Assembly (NCBI RefSeq): GCF_023156505.1
Contig: NZ_JALNMJ010000006.1
Coordinates: 124,001-188,000 of the forward strand
Length of the DNA: 64,000 nt
Source of the DNA: Roseibium sediminicola
GTDB taxonomy: Bacteria > Pseudomonadota > Alphaproteobacteria > Rhizobiales > Stappiaceae
Direction: 5' to 3'
Numbering within the stretch: the first letter of the stretch is position 1; every line of letters begins with the position of its first letter. The notes under the pieces were generated by a model. That model saw nothing but the letters and a program-made list of their open reading frames with translations. It was not told where the DNA came from and made no database searches. Shown here in pieces: positions 10,569 to 18,730 of the stretch. The translations under genes and the position numbers were made by a program.

Positions 10569-11753
10569 TTGGCCCTCGTTGCCGACATGGACCATGAGAT
10601 ACAGGCGCGCCAGGCCGAAGACAGTCCGGCTTTCCGCTGGGGGCTGGTCACGTCCATCTGTCTGCATGCTCTGGCCGCGCTGGTTTTGACCGGCGTGATC
10701 ACCGGCCATGTCACGGAGCCACTGACGGACACGGTTGAGGTGGAGCTGGTGCCGCCGCCACCGCAGGAAGAGACGGAACCCGCGCCAGAGCCGGAAGTTC
10801 CGGAGGTTACGCCACCCGAGGAACAGCAGACCGAGGAACAGCAGACGCAGGCGGAAGAAGCGCCGCCACCCCCTCCGCCACCGCCGCCGCCATCCTCCGC
10901 TGAATCCGCCGAGGCCATTGAGCCCGCCGCGGATGTGCCTGTCCTGCAGCCGGTTGAGCAGTTTGGCGAAGAGGACACCGCGCCGCCGGAATCAACCGAG
11001 GATGAACCGCTCGATCCGACCGAGCCGCAACAGGAAGCGGGTGAGGCGGAAGAGCAGGCGGAGTCCCCGGAGGCGCCTACTGTGGAGAATGAGGCGGTGG
11101 AGGACGCGCCGCAGGAGACCGTCGAGGAGCCGGCCCAAACGGACGTGACCCAGGAAGCGGAAGCCGCCGAAACCGACGCAGCTGAAACCGATGCGCCCGA
11201 AACGGAGGAAAGCACCGAACTGGCCTCCGGAACCGGTGCTGACAGCGATGTCGGCATTGCGGACGCACCGTCGGTCGAGGATTTCGGGATCGTCGGCCCG
11301 ATCGTGACCGACGCCACACCGGGCGTGAAACCGGCCGCACCGGCCCGGGCGGCGCGCCAACAGGCACCGGCGGCAAGCAGCTCACCACCAGCCGGCATGC
11401 TGGCGGCGCGAGAGCTTTATTCCCGCGTCCTGCTGGACGATCCGGAAGCCCGCACGGCCATGCGCGGCATGTCGGAAGGCCAGCGGCTGAACCTGCTGTG
11501 CATGACCGAGCTTCGGGCGCAGATCGCATCGGTCAGCGCGTTGCCGCCCGAACTGCTGCCTTCCTTCCGCCCGCGCGGCGGAACCGTCCTGCAACCGCGC
11601 AATGCCGCCTTCCGCAGCCTTGGCCGCTGGTTCGACGTTGCGTTCCGCTGTGAAACCGATGCCGGGGTGACGAGGGTTGAGAAATTCGCCTTCAAGATCG
11701 GCAATGAAATTCCGCAGAGCCAATGGCTGGAGCGGGGATTGACGGGGTTTTAG
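10569..11753 (+). CDS. TonB-like anchored protein with C-terminal DUF930 domain
   Basis: A 394-residue protein. A short cytoplasmic head is followed by one membrane helix (about 25-45, GLVTSICLHALAALVLTGVI), a very long Pro/Glu/Ala-rich linker with a ten-proline run (about 50-280), and a C-terminal domain (about 285-394) ending FKIGNEIPQSQWLERGL that matches DUF930. The layout resembles TonB, but the end domain is not a TonB fold I recognise, and no ExbB/ExbD genes are nearby. The TTG start at 10569 has AAGGA seven bases upstream, while the later ATG at 10587 has no ribosome site. Its function is probably in the envelope and periplasm-spanning (inference). Confidence 0.8.
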   Translation: MALVADMDHEIQARQAEDSPAFRWGLVTSICLHALAALVLTGVITGHVTEPLTDTVEVELVPPPPQEETEPAPEPEVPEVTPPEEQQTEEQQTQAEEAPPPPPPPPPPSSAESAEAIEPAADVPVLQPVEQFGEEDTAPPESTEDEPLDPTEPQQEAGEAEEQAESPEAPTVENEAVEDAPQETVEEPAQTDVTQEAEAAETDAAETDAPETEESTELASGTGADSDVGIADAPSVEDFGIVGPIVTDATPGVKPAAPARAARQQAPAASSSPPAGMLAARELYSRVLLDDPEARTAMRGMSEGQRLNLLCMTELRAQIASVSALPPELLPSFRPRGGTVLQPRNAAFRSLGRWFDVAFRCETDAGVTRVEKFAFKIGNEIPQSQWLERGLTGF

Positions 11754-11855
11754 GCGATCAAGCGTGGCGGTCAGGCTTCCCCACGGAAACACCGAAGGTT
11801 CACCTCATCCCGTTTATGCTCGCCAGACCGGCTTCTCCTGAAACGGGGGTATGAC

Positions 11856-13342
11856 ATGAGGGACCATCAGACACCGGCGGACGCGGTGCCGGCCACGGCA
11901 TCCGGATCCGTTCGGCCCCAGACCTATATCGAGGAGACGCCGCAATGGCGGGATGGCACGGCCGTCGACTCTTCGGTTCTGACCGGGATGCAGTGGCGGA
12001 TCTGGTGGCTGGCCAGCGCGGGCAAGTTTTTCGAGGGCATGGTCGTCTTCATGACCGGCATCGCGCTGCCGCTGATCGGCCGTGAATTCGGCTTGAGCGC
12101 TTTGGAACACGGGCTGGTCAGCTCGGCGGTGCTGTTCGGCATCCTGATCGGCGCGACGGCACTCGGCGGCCTGGCGGACCGGTTCGGCCGCCGCATCATG
12201 TTCATTGTCGAAATGGCATTGTTCATCCTGTTTCTGCTGCTGCTGGCCGCAGCTCCGAGCCTCTCGATAACACTGCTTGCTCTCTTCGGCATTGGCCTGG
12301 CGCTCGGCTGCGACTATCCGACGGCGCATATGGTGATCTCTGAAAACATTCCGGCGCGGGCGCGGGGAAAGATGGTGCTGGGCGCTTTCGGGGTTCAGGC
12401 CATCGGTGCCACATAACCGGCACCGGCATTGCCTTTCTGACGCTGACCTGGTTTCCCGATCCGGAATCCTGGCGCTGGATGTATCTGGTGGTTGTTCTGC
12501 CGGCGGTGCTGGTGCTGGTCGGCCGGTTTTTTGTGCCGGAAAGCGCCAGTTGGCTGATGGTCAAGGGCCGGGTTGCCGAAGCGGAAAAAGCGCTGTTGCA
12601 GCTGTTGAACCGGCAGCCGACCTATCCGACCGATATCACGCTTGGTGCGCCGGCCGGAGCACAAGGCAGCCCCGAGGTCAAAATCAGTTTCCGGCGGTTT
12701 CTTGGCGATAAAAAACTGCGGCGAGCGACGCTCTTTGCCACTGTGCCCTGGTTTCTGCAGGATCTCGGCACCTATGGCATCGGTATCTTCACGCCGTTGA
12801 TCCTCACAAACGCGATCGGCGTGAAACGGGAGCATGTCGGCTCGGTCGCCGGACTGGTCTATAACGACCTGCTGGCGGCCAAGGGCGCGGCACTGATCGA
12901 TGTGCTCTTGATTGTCGGCATCCTGGCCGCCATTTTTCTCACCGACCGGGTCGGACGGGTGCGGCTGCAGATGATCGGTTTTCTGGGCTGCGCCGCCGGT
13001 CTGGCGATTGCCGTGACCGGGAACAATGCCGGCACGGGCTGGGACATTCCGCTGATCTTTGCCGGTTTCATGCTGTTCAACTTCATGACCAATCTGGGAC
13101 CGAACGCCCAGACCTATCTGATTGCAGGCGAGGTCTTTCCGGCGGCCAATCGCGGCGTCGGTGCGGGCTTTGCGGCTTCCTTCGCCAAAATCGGTGCGGT
13201 GACGACCGCGTTCCTGTTTCCGGTTCTTCTGAAAAACATCGGCACCGACGCGCTGCTGATCGCCCTGGTGGCGACCTCCGTGCTGGGCGCGTTCATCACC
13301 TGGGTGTTCCGCATCGAAACGAAGGGTGTTTCGCTGGAGTAA
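11856..13342 (+). pseudogene. MFS transporter (sugar-porter-like), broken by a one-base frameshift
   Basis: Two reading frames together encode one major-facilitator protein of about 495 residues. The first frame (11856-12416) holds the first transmembrane half, with GGLADRFGRR between helices 2 and 3, and ends at AIGAT-stop. The second frame resumes within a few bases as TGTGIAFLTLTWFPDPESWR and runs to 13342 with LTDRVGRVR and a sugar-porter-like ending. Restoring one base near 12415 (for example GTA in place of TA) joins them perfectly. The break may be a real inactivating mutation or a sequencing error. All other signs (codon use, membrane segments) look intact. Confidence 0.85.
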
Positions 13343-13392
13343 GGGAAGGCAAGTCGTTTGGTTTCATTTGTGAGGCTTGCTCCGATCTCTCC

Positions 13393-13521
13393 TTCGTCTT
13401 CCCGGCCAAGCGCAGCGCGAGCCGGGACCGGGGAGCCAGGATCCTGTTTTGGAAAAGTTGTTCCTCAGGATCGTCCTTGGCTCCCCGGTCCCGGATCTTC
13501 GCTGCGCTGCGTCCGGGATGA
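13393..13521. repeat. Long imperfect palindromic repeat
   Basis: The left arm (from 13403, GGCCAAGCGCAGCG... with GGGACCGGGGAGCCA) is largely complementary to the right arm (TGGCTCCCCGGTCCC... to CGCTGCGCTGCGTCCGGGA). It sits between the convergent ends of two MFS genes. It resembles the 'CGTCATCCCGGACG' class of repeats common in Hyphomicrobiales intergenic regions. It could also serve as a transcription stop. Confidence 0.7.
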
Positions 13522-15006
13522 CTATGGAGAGGGAAGTTCGACGGAGCGCAGGGTCTCTCCAACTTCCTGCCGGATCAGCCTTCGGCGCAGGACCAGCATG
13601 GCGACAGCCGGCACCAGTGTCAGGCCGGCATTGATGTAAAAGACAGTTGCCCCCGACTGGACCACCGCCGTGCGGGTCAACAGCGTGCTGTCACCGGCGG
13701 CGACCAATCCCGTCATGATCGCGAGCAGACCGGTCAGGCCACCGCCGATGGCAATGCCGGCCGAGGAAATGGTCGGCAGAATGCCGGAGACGAGGTTCCG
13801 GTCCTCGCCGTCGGCGCCATACATCAGCGAACGCATCAGGATCTGGTTGCACAGGCCATGACCGGCCCCGGTCACGACCGAGGCCGCGGCAAAGGCCCAG
13901 AGCGCGCCATAGTCGATGGCCAGCGCCGTCAGGCCGAGGCCGGCGGCGATCAGGAACGGACCGATGCCGAGATAGGTCAATTCGCGCTGCCGGTTGGGTG
14001 CCCGCGAGGAGATCATTGCGAAGATCGACCAGGAAAAGGCCAGCAAGGCGGCAACATAACTCGCCTGCGTGACGCTGAGCCCCCAGAGCACCTGGCCGAT
14101 GGTGGTCACGAAAATGGCGCGCACTGCGGCGGCGACAGAGATCAGGATGACGATCCAGGTGCCGAGGCCAATCAGGGTTCGGGGCCTGAAGGCATCCTTC
14201 GGGAACAGGCGCCGCGCACTTGCCGCGTCGACCCTGAAGAGCAGTCCGGCCATGGCCAGTCCGGCCAGCGTTGTCAGAGCCAGCGGCAGCGGTTCATGCA
14301 GCTCGCCGATCACCGTCAGCAGGAAGATGCTGACAAGGAGCAGCAAAAGCCTCAATCCGAACCGGCCGGTTTTTCCTGGTTTCTCTGGCGCTGGCGCGGG
14401 TTTTGCCGCACCTGCCGGCAGCGCGGTGTTCATCAGGACGAACAGCAGCAGTACCAGCGGCAGGTTGATCAGAAAGGCGGCGCGCCAGGACCAGAGCTCG
14501 GCCAGGAGGCCGGCCGATACCGGGCCGAAGCCGGCTGCGATGGCCCAGACACCGGCCAGCAGCGCAAACACACGCGGCACCAGCACCTGCGGAAAGAGAT
14601 CCGGGATCAGCGCATAACAGAGCGCGATGATCATGCCCTCGCCAAAGCCCTGCAGCGCGCGCCCGGCGATCAGGCCCTCTAGCGACGTTGAGAAGCCCGC
14701 GAGCACAGACCCGCCGGCCAGCAGCAGCGCCGCCAGCAGAAAGGGCAGGCGTGCGCCGAATTTCACTTTCGCGGCGCCCGTCAGACAGCCGGCGAGGATC
14801 GCCATCATCTCGAAGGAGGAAAACACCCAGAAGGCCCGGTCCTGGCCGCCGAGATCCCGGATGATGTCCGGCAGAACAGCGGTGGTGACAAAACCGTTGA
14901 CGGCATGGGACCCGACCCCAAGCACCAGTGCCAGCGTCCCGGCGGCGCGTTCGGGCGCAAACAGGGACGGGCTGGCGGGCGCTTGCGCTGGCGATACGAC
15001 GGACAT
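13522..15006 (-). CDS. MFS drug-efflux-type transporter, DHA2-like
   Basis: A 494-residue inner-membrane transporter with about 14 hydrophobic segments, the number typical of the DHA2 (EmrB-like) drug:proton antiporters. Typical features are GSHAVNGFVTTAVLPDIIRDLG in helix 1, LIAGRALQGFGEGMIIALCY in helix 4 and LLAELWSWRAAFLINLPL at the helix 5-6 turn. No EmrA-like partner is adjacent, so the substrate cannot be named. The upstream region is very AT-rich and probably holds its promoter. Its 3' end abuts a palindromic repeat. Confidence 0.85.
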   Translation of the reverse strand: MSVVSPAQAPASPSLFAPERAAGTLALVLGVGSHAVNGFVTTAVLPDIIRDLGGQDRAFWVFSSFEMMAILAGCLTGAAKVKFGARLPFLLAALLLAGGSVLAGFSTSLEGLIAGRALQGFGEGMIIALCYALIPDLFPQVLVPRVFALLAGVWAIAAGFGPVSAGLLAELWSWRAAFLINLPLVLLLFVLMNTALPAGAAKPAPAPEKPGKTGRFGLRLLLLLVSIFLLTVIGELHEPLPLALTTLAGLAMAGLLFRVDAASARRLFPKDAFRPRTLIGLGTWIVILISVAAAVRAIFVTTIGQVLWGLSVTQASYVAALLAFSWSIFAMISSRAPNRQRELTYLGIGPFLIAAGLGLTALAIDYGALWAFAAASVVTGAGHGLCNQILMRSLMYGADGEDRNLVSGILPTISSAGIAIGGGLTGLLAIMTGLVAAGDSTLLTRTAVVQSGATVFYINAGLTLVPAVAMLVLRRRLIRQEVGETLRSVELPSP

Positions 15007-15110
15007 GGCAACCCCAATAAAGAAAAATTTCTCTTTTTATATGGCGGGGTGAGCAATAAAGAAAGTTTTTTATTTTTTTATTTTGTTAACGGCTGCGCTT
15101 CCCCCAATGT

Positions 15111-15240
15111 CGCCATCCTGAGGAAGTGCGTCAGCGCTGTCTCGAGGGATGGGCAACATGCTCCTGAGCAAGAGGCCGGATCTACCCGCCTTCGCGGGCA
15201 CATGCTTCGATACGGGCCTTCGGGCCTCCTCAGGATGGCG
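15111..15240. repeat. Dispersed palindromic repeat, copy 1
   Basis: Begins CGCCATCCTGAGGAAG and ends CCTCCTCAGGATGGCG, so its ends are inverted repeats. The inner segments GCGTCAGCGCTGTCTCG and CCCGCCTTCGCGGG are shared in part with the copies at 15930 and 25384. It lies between the MFS promoter region and the 3' end of kptA. Confidence 0.8.
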
Positions 15241-15275
15241 AAATGAGGGAAATGGAATTCCCCAAGTCTCCCGGT

Positions 15276-15821
15276 TCACCCCTCCACCAGCTCCAGAAAG
15301 GTCGGCGGCACAGCTTCCGTCAGCCAGACGCCGTTCCCGGTCTGGAAAAAGGCATGACCGGCGGCGTGCATGGGGCCGGCGGCCACTTTGAGAATGGCCG
15401 GTTTGCCATGGCGGGTGCCGACGTTGAGCGCTGTCACCGTGTCGGCGGACAAATGCACGTGGTGGCGGTTCATGGGTTTGAGGCCGTCGTTCAGGATCGG
15501 CGGAAGGAACCGAGTGGCGGTGCCGTGGAACAGGATGTCCGGCGGCGTGAGCGGTTCCAGGCCGAGGTCGATCTTGACCGAATGGCCCTGGCGGGCACGG
15601 ATCCTGTCGCCGTCTTCGGAAAACTCGAAGCGCTTCTTGTCGTTGGTGTCGACAACCCGCTGCAGCTGGTCATGGCTGCTGCCCAGGCCGATGCGCTCGA
15701 GGGCGTTCAAAACGTCCTGGGTCTTGGCCCAGCCGTCTTCCGTCAGGCTCAGGCCGGCGTCCTGCGGTTGATGCCTCAGCCAGAGGGCGAGGCGTTTGGA
15801 GATCTTTGTGTCTGTTTTCAT
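15276..15821 (-). CDS. kptA: RNA 2'-phosphotransferase (KptA/Tpt1 family)
   Basis: A 181-residue enzyme that removes a 2'-phosphate from RNA using NAD+, releasing ADP-ribose cyclic phosphate. The N-terminal part has the family pattern SKRLALWLRHQPQDAGLSL with GW following. The C-terminal ADP-ribosyltransferase-like part has LFHGTATRFLPPILNDGL and RHHVHLSADTVTALNVG. In bacteria without tRNA splicing the natural substrate is unclear; RNA repair and NAD-dependent RNA decapping have been proposed. The ATG at 15821 (MKTDTKISKRLALWL) is preferred to one 34 codons earlier. It is flanked on both sides by palindromic repeats. Confidence 0.92.
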   Translation of the reverse strand: MKTDTKISKRLALWLRHQPQDAGLSLTEDGWAKTQDVLNALERIGLGSSHDQLQRVVDTNDKKRFEFSEDGDRIRARQGHSVKIDLGLEPLTPPDILFHGTATRFLPPILNDGLKPMNRHHVHLSADTVTALNVGTRHGKPAILKVAAGPMHAAGHAFFQTGNGVWLTEAVPPTFLELVEG

Positions 15822-15929
15822 TGTCTTTTCTTGAATTGAATAGGTGCAAAGGTAATCGTGACGAAATATTGTGCCGCGCCGCGTATGCGGGACGAAAAAG
15901 GATTTTGCCATCCAGTACGCCAATCACTT

Positions 15930-16037
15930 CGTCATCCTGAGGAAGCGCGTCAGCGCTGTCTCGAAGGATGGGAAACGCGCTCAGGAACAAGTTTCCGATC
16001 CTTCGAGACGGACCTGGCGGTCCTCCTCAGGATGACG
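15930..16037. repeat. Dispersed palindromic repeat, copy 2
   Basis: CGTCATCCTGAGGAAGCGCG at the left and CCTCCTCAGGATGACG at the right are inverted. The inner GTCAGCGCTGTCTCGAAGGA matches copy 1 (one change) and copy 3. It lies in the upstream region of kptA. Confidence 0.8.
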
Positions 16038-16079
16038 CTGCAGGGTTGGGCCAACACCGGGTTTGTTAGACCGTAATCG

Positions 16080-16110
16080 GAAACGGCGCAGGTGTCCCCG
16101 CGCCGTCCCT
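16080..16110 (-). terminator. Probable terminator of the slipin gene
   Basis: On the minus strand ACGGCGC - 10-base loop - GCGCCGT is followed by TTTCC. The T-run is short, so this is only a likely terminator. Confidence 0.55.
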
Positions 16111-16112
16111 TT

Positions 16113-17267
16113 TCACCCGGTGCTTTCGTCGCGCAGCCGGACGAGGTCGTTCATCAGGCCGCCGGTGCCGTTGTGGACCGTCAGCTTGTCGACCTTGCCG
16201 GCAATGGCTTCCAGCGCTTCCAGCTCCTTCAGCCGCAGCATGACCGGGTTTTCGGCCATGACCTTGGCGGTGTTCAAAAGCGAACGGGTAGCGTTCGTTT
16301 CTTCCCGGCGCCGGATCACGTTGGCTTCGGCTTCCTTTTCCGCCGTCACCACCTTGTTGAGGATCTCACGCATTTCGCCCGGCAGGATCACATCCTTCAG
16401 GACAATGTCGGAGACCTCGACACCGATCAGGGCCATGTCGGCCCGGATCTTTTCGGCGGCGTCCGCGTTGACCTCGCCCTTCTTTTCAAGGATCTGGTCG
16501 AGCTTCAGCGCACCGAGCTGCTTGCGGAACACAAGCTGCAGCGCCCGGTAGAGCGTGTCGGTGAAGTCCTTCACCTCAGTCGCGGCCTTCACCGGATCCA
16601 CCACGCGGTAGTCCGCGGAAAGGTTGATCCGGATGGTGACGCGGTCGAGCGTCAGGACTTCCTGACCGGTGACGTCAAGCGCCTGCCGCTTCAGGTCGAT
16701 GACCTTCTGAGTGATGGTCCGGCCTGCCTTCCAGAAGGCGTGCACGCCGGCCTCAAGCACCTTGGTCAGGACGCCGTCGGCGAAGAGCAACGCAACGCTG
16801 CCTTCCGTCACCGGCACGATGACAAACTGCTGCGTCTGCCGGGCCTCGCCCAGCCGGCGCATCAGCTTCTGCGGCAGCTCCGGTTCGGCCTCCGTGTCGA
16901 CGGTGGTGAAGGTCCACGGACCTGCCTCCGTCCACAGCACAAGCCGCTGGTCCGAGCCGAGCACGGTGTGGATCCGGTTGTCCCGTTCCACAATGGCGAC
17001 TTCGCCCTGATGGGTCCGGATCACCGTCAGGTGCTCGTCAGCGACCTCCGGAAGCTTATCGAACAACGCCTTCTCGAAGGTCGACCGGAACTCGGAGCCT
17101 GCCAGGGCGTGACGCTCGACCACCAGGGTGCCACGGCCGTTTTTCAGGCTGTGTTCTCCCGGTCCGAGAATGCCTCGAAGCTCGCCCTTGCAGATATGCA
17201 GGGCCCGTTCGGTTTCAGAAATCACTACGCGGGTGCGGCCGCGGATCTTGTCGAGAAAAGTCGTCAT
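16113..17267 (-). CDS. Slipin-like SPFH/band 7 domain protein
   Basis: A 384-residue protein of the slipin branch of the SPFH (stomatin/prohibitin) superfamily, which forms membrane-associated oligomers. The SPFH domain covers about residues 180-300 (QEVLTLDRVTIRINLSADYR, then DPVKAATEVKDF and YRALQLVFRK). A helical coiled-coil region follows (KVVTAEKEAEANVIRRREET). Unlike classical slipins it has no clear N-terminal membrane helix, and the first 170 residues (including GPGEHSLKNGRGTL) form a beta-rich extension. No NfeD protease gene is adjacent. Its role in membrane organisation is an inference from the family. Confidence 0.88.
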   Translation of the reverse strand: MTTFLDKIRGRTRVVISETERALHICKGELRGILGPGEHSLKNGRGTLVVERHALAGSEFRSTFEKALFDKLPEVADEHLTVIRTHQGEVAIVERDNRIHTVLGSDQRLVLWTEAGPWTFTTVDTEAEPELPQKLMRRLGEARQTQQFVIVPVTEGSVALLFADGVLTKVLEAGVHAFWKAGRTITQKVIDLKRQALDVTGQEVLTLDRVTIRINLSADYRVVDPVKAATEVKDFTDTLYRALQLVFRKQLGALKLDQILEKKGEVNADAAEKIRADMALIGVEVSDIVLKDVILPGEMREILNKVVTAEKEAEANVIRRREETNATRSLLNTAKVMAENPVMLRLKELEALEAIAGKVDKLTVHNGTGGLMNDLVRLRDESTG

Positions 17268-17659
17268 GTCGATATTCCTTCCGGTGCTAAGGCACTTGGA
17301 GTCCTTTCATGAGGTTGAAGTCGGTTGGAGGGTGAAGGATCCGGCTGCTCCCATGGAACGGCCGGGGCGAAATATGAAAAGCAATGAGACCTGAAGAGAG
17401 CACAAAGTCTCCCGACGGGCCTTGGGCCAGTGGGCCGGGCGGCGAACAAGCGGGGCACGCCCGTTCGAAAACAGGCGGTTCCGGCACGATCGCGGCGCAG
17501 TCTTCGCCGAAGGCCAGGCGAGGCACCCGGCGTCCGCGGGCACCGCTTCATGCCGGAGCAGAGAGCGCCACCTGCATCTGCAAGTTCTCTTCAGGACCCG
17601 CAATGGAACAGCTTGGAAAGCTGCTGGCTTATCAGGCCAGTCCGGTTTTCAAGGCCGGG
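17268..17659. other. Intergenic region
   Basis: Upstream of the slipin gene and downstream of the tRNA-like pair. Several short overlapping frames lack ribosome sites and family likeness. I see nothing further in it. Confidence 0.4.
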
Positions 17660-17732
17660 TTTTGGAGAGGGACTCGAACCCCCATAATACGGAACCTAAA
17701 TCCGACGCCTTTACCAATTTGGCTATCCAAAA
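17660..17732 (-). tRNA. tRNA-Leu(TAG)-like gene with a short variable arm
   Basis: The 73 bases fold as a tRNA. There is a perfect 7-bp acceptor stem (TTTTGGA/TCCAAAA), a D-arm GCC...GGC with AAATTGGTAAA, an anticodon loop TTTAGGT (anticodon TAG at 17696-17698, U33 present), and a T-arm GGGGG-TTCGAGT-CCCTC. The D-arm and anticodon loop closely resemble bacterial tRNA-Leu(UAG), but the variable region is only about five bases, whereas bacterial tRNA-Leu has a long variable arm. No CCA is encoded. It is AT-rich and sits one base after a second tRNA-like gene, suggesting a phage-borne or mobile origin. Confidence 0.6.
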
Positions 17733-17733
17733 A

Positions 17734-17805
17734 TCACAAGACAGGAGTCGAACCTGTGACCCTCAGGCAACATGCCTGATGCTCTACCCTCTGAGCTACA
17801 AGTGC
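17734..17805 (-). tRNA. tRNA-like gene, anticodon position TGT, degenerate acceptor stem
   Basis: 72 bases with a good D-arm (GCTC-AGAGGGTA-GAGC), anticodon stem (TCAGG/CCTGA) and T-arm (ACAGG-TTCGACT-CCTGT). The anticodon loop CATGTTG would read TGT (Thr) but lacks the usual U at position 33. The acceptor stem GCACTTG/CTTGTGA has three mismatches. It may be a decayed tRNA, or one needing editing. It is separated by one base from the next tRNA-like gene, so the two would be made as a dimeric precursor. The amino-acid identity is uncertain. Confidence 0.5.
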
Positions 17806-18176
17806 TGGTATCCGATCTTCCGGTGCAGCATCCGTACATGAGGCAGCAGGGCTGGAACATGCGGGTGGCGAAAAAATGGCCGAACCATTGATGTCTGCGC
17901 CGGCTCGGTGACCGGTGAAAGGGTGATACAGTCAAAATGGTCCCGCAGGCAACTGACAATTTCATGACAGGGTGAAATTGATGCTTTTGAGTAACAGTAT
18001 GTTGCAGAATGGCAACTTTGCGTTTGAGGGCATGACTTTCCCGGTTCAATAGGTTTTGTTTGTTTTGAAGAGGTTTCGGTGAAGATCCGTAAACCGCAAT
18101 CCTCTCTCCCTCTTGCGCGGGGGCAGGCGCGCAGGCACACTCGCGGCCAAATTGCAGATTGCGGCAGAGAGGACCC
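17806..18176. other. Intergenic region
   Basis: Upstream of the tRNA-like pair (minus) and of the NTF2-like gene (plus). Apart from the ribosome site GAGAGG at about 18167 I see no identifiable element. Confidence 0.35.
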
Positions 18177-18617
18177 ATGGCCAACAAGCAGTCCCGGTTT
18201 CTGATCGACACCTATTTCGCGGCCTTCAACGCGGGCGACACCAAAAAGATGGAAAGCCTGGTCGCCGACGATCTGGTCCATGACGTCAATCAGGGTGAGC
18301 GCCGGGTCGGCAAGGACAAGTTCTGGTCCTTCAACGTCCATATGACCCGCTGCTACAAGGAACGGCTCACCGAGATCGAGCTGTTCGTCAATGAAGACGG
18401 CACCCGCGCGGCGGCCGAATTCATCGTCAATGGCAGTTACATCAACACGGATACCGGACTGCCGGAAGCCAAGGGGCAGACCTACAAGCTGCCCGCCGGC
18501 AGCTTCTTTGAAATTCGTGACGGCCATATCGCCCGCATCACCACCTATTACAACCTTCAGGATTGGATAGATCAGGTGAAGGAAGGCGAGGGCGAACAGG
18601 TGCCGGAGGAGGCCTGA
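18177..18617 (+). CDS. SnoaL-like/NTF2-fold protein
   Basis: A 146-residue cytoplasmic protein of the ketosteroid isomerase/SnoaL superfamily (an alpha+beta cone fold). The N-terminal helix region FLIDTYFAAFNAGDTKKMES and the following LVADDLVHDVNQGER are typical, as are the late strands ADEFI-like AAAEFIVNGSYI and FFEIRDGHIARITTYYN. The fold serves many enzymes and binding proteins, so no substrate can be named. ATG 18177 has GAGAGG upstream; a codon at 18159 is less likely. It precedes an SDR gene by about 110 bases on the same strand, a possible pairing. Confidence 0.85.
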   Translation: MANKQSRFLIDTYFAAFNAGDTKKMESLVADDLVHDVNQGERRVGKDKFWSFNVHMTRCYKERLTEIELFVNEDGTRAAAEFIVNGSYINTDTGLPEAKGQTYKLPAGSFFEIRDGHIARITTYYNLQDWIDQVKEGEGEQVPEEA

Positions 18618-18730
18618 CGCTTTCCGCCTCACAGGCTTTTCATCTGCCTGTCGTTCGCGGCGGATGAATTCCGGCTGACCGGGCCCTATATGGGAAAAAA
18701 CCCTTTTTTCTCGTCTCCGGGAGCCATTTC

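Noticed and set aside
12406-12711. 101-codon frame inside the broken MFS gene
   Set aside because: Arg/Gly/Pro-rich out-of-frame product, a shadow of the transporter's second half.
17384-17841. Short plus-strand frames over the tRNA-like pair, ending in RSRTCDP-type peptides
   Set aside because: These are typical false genes produced by translating tRNA T-arms.
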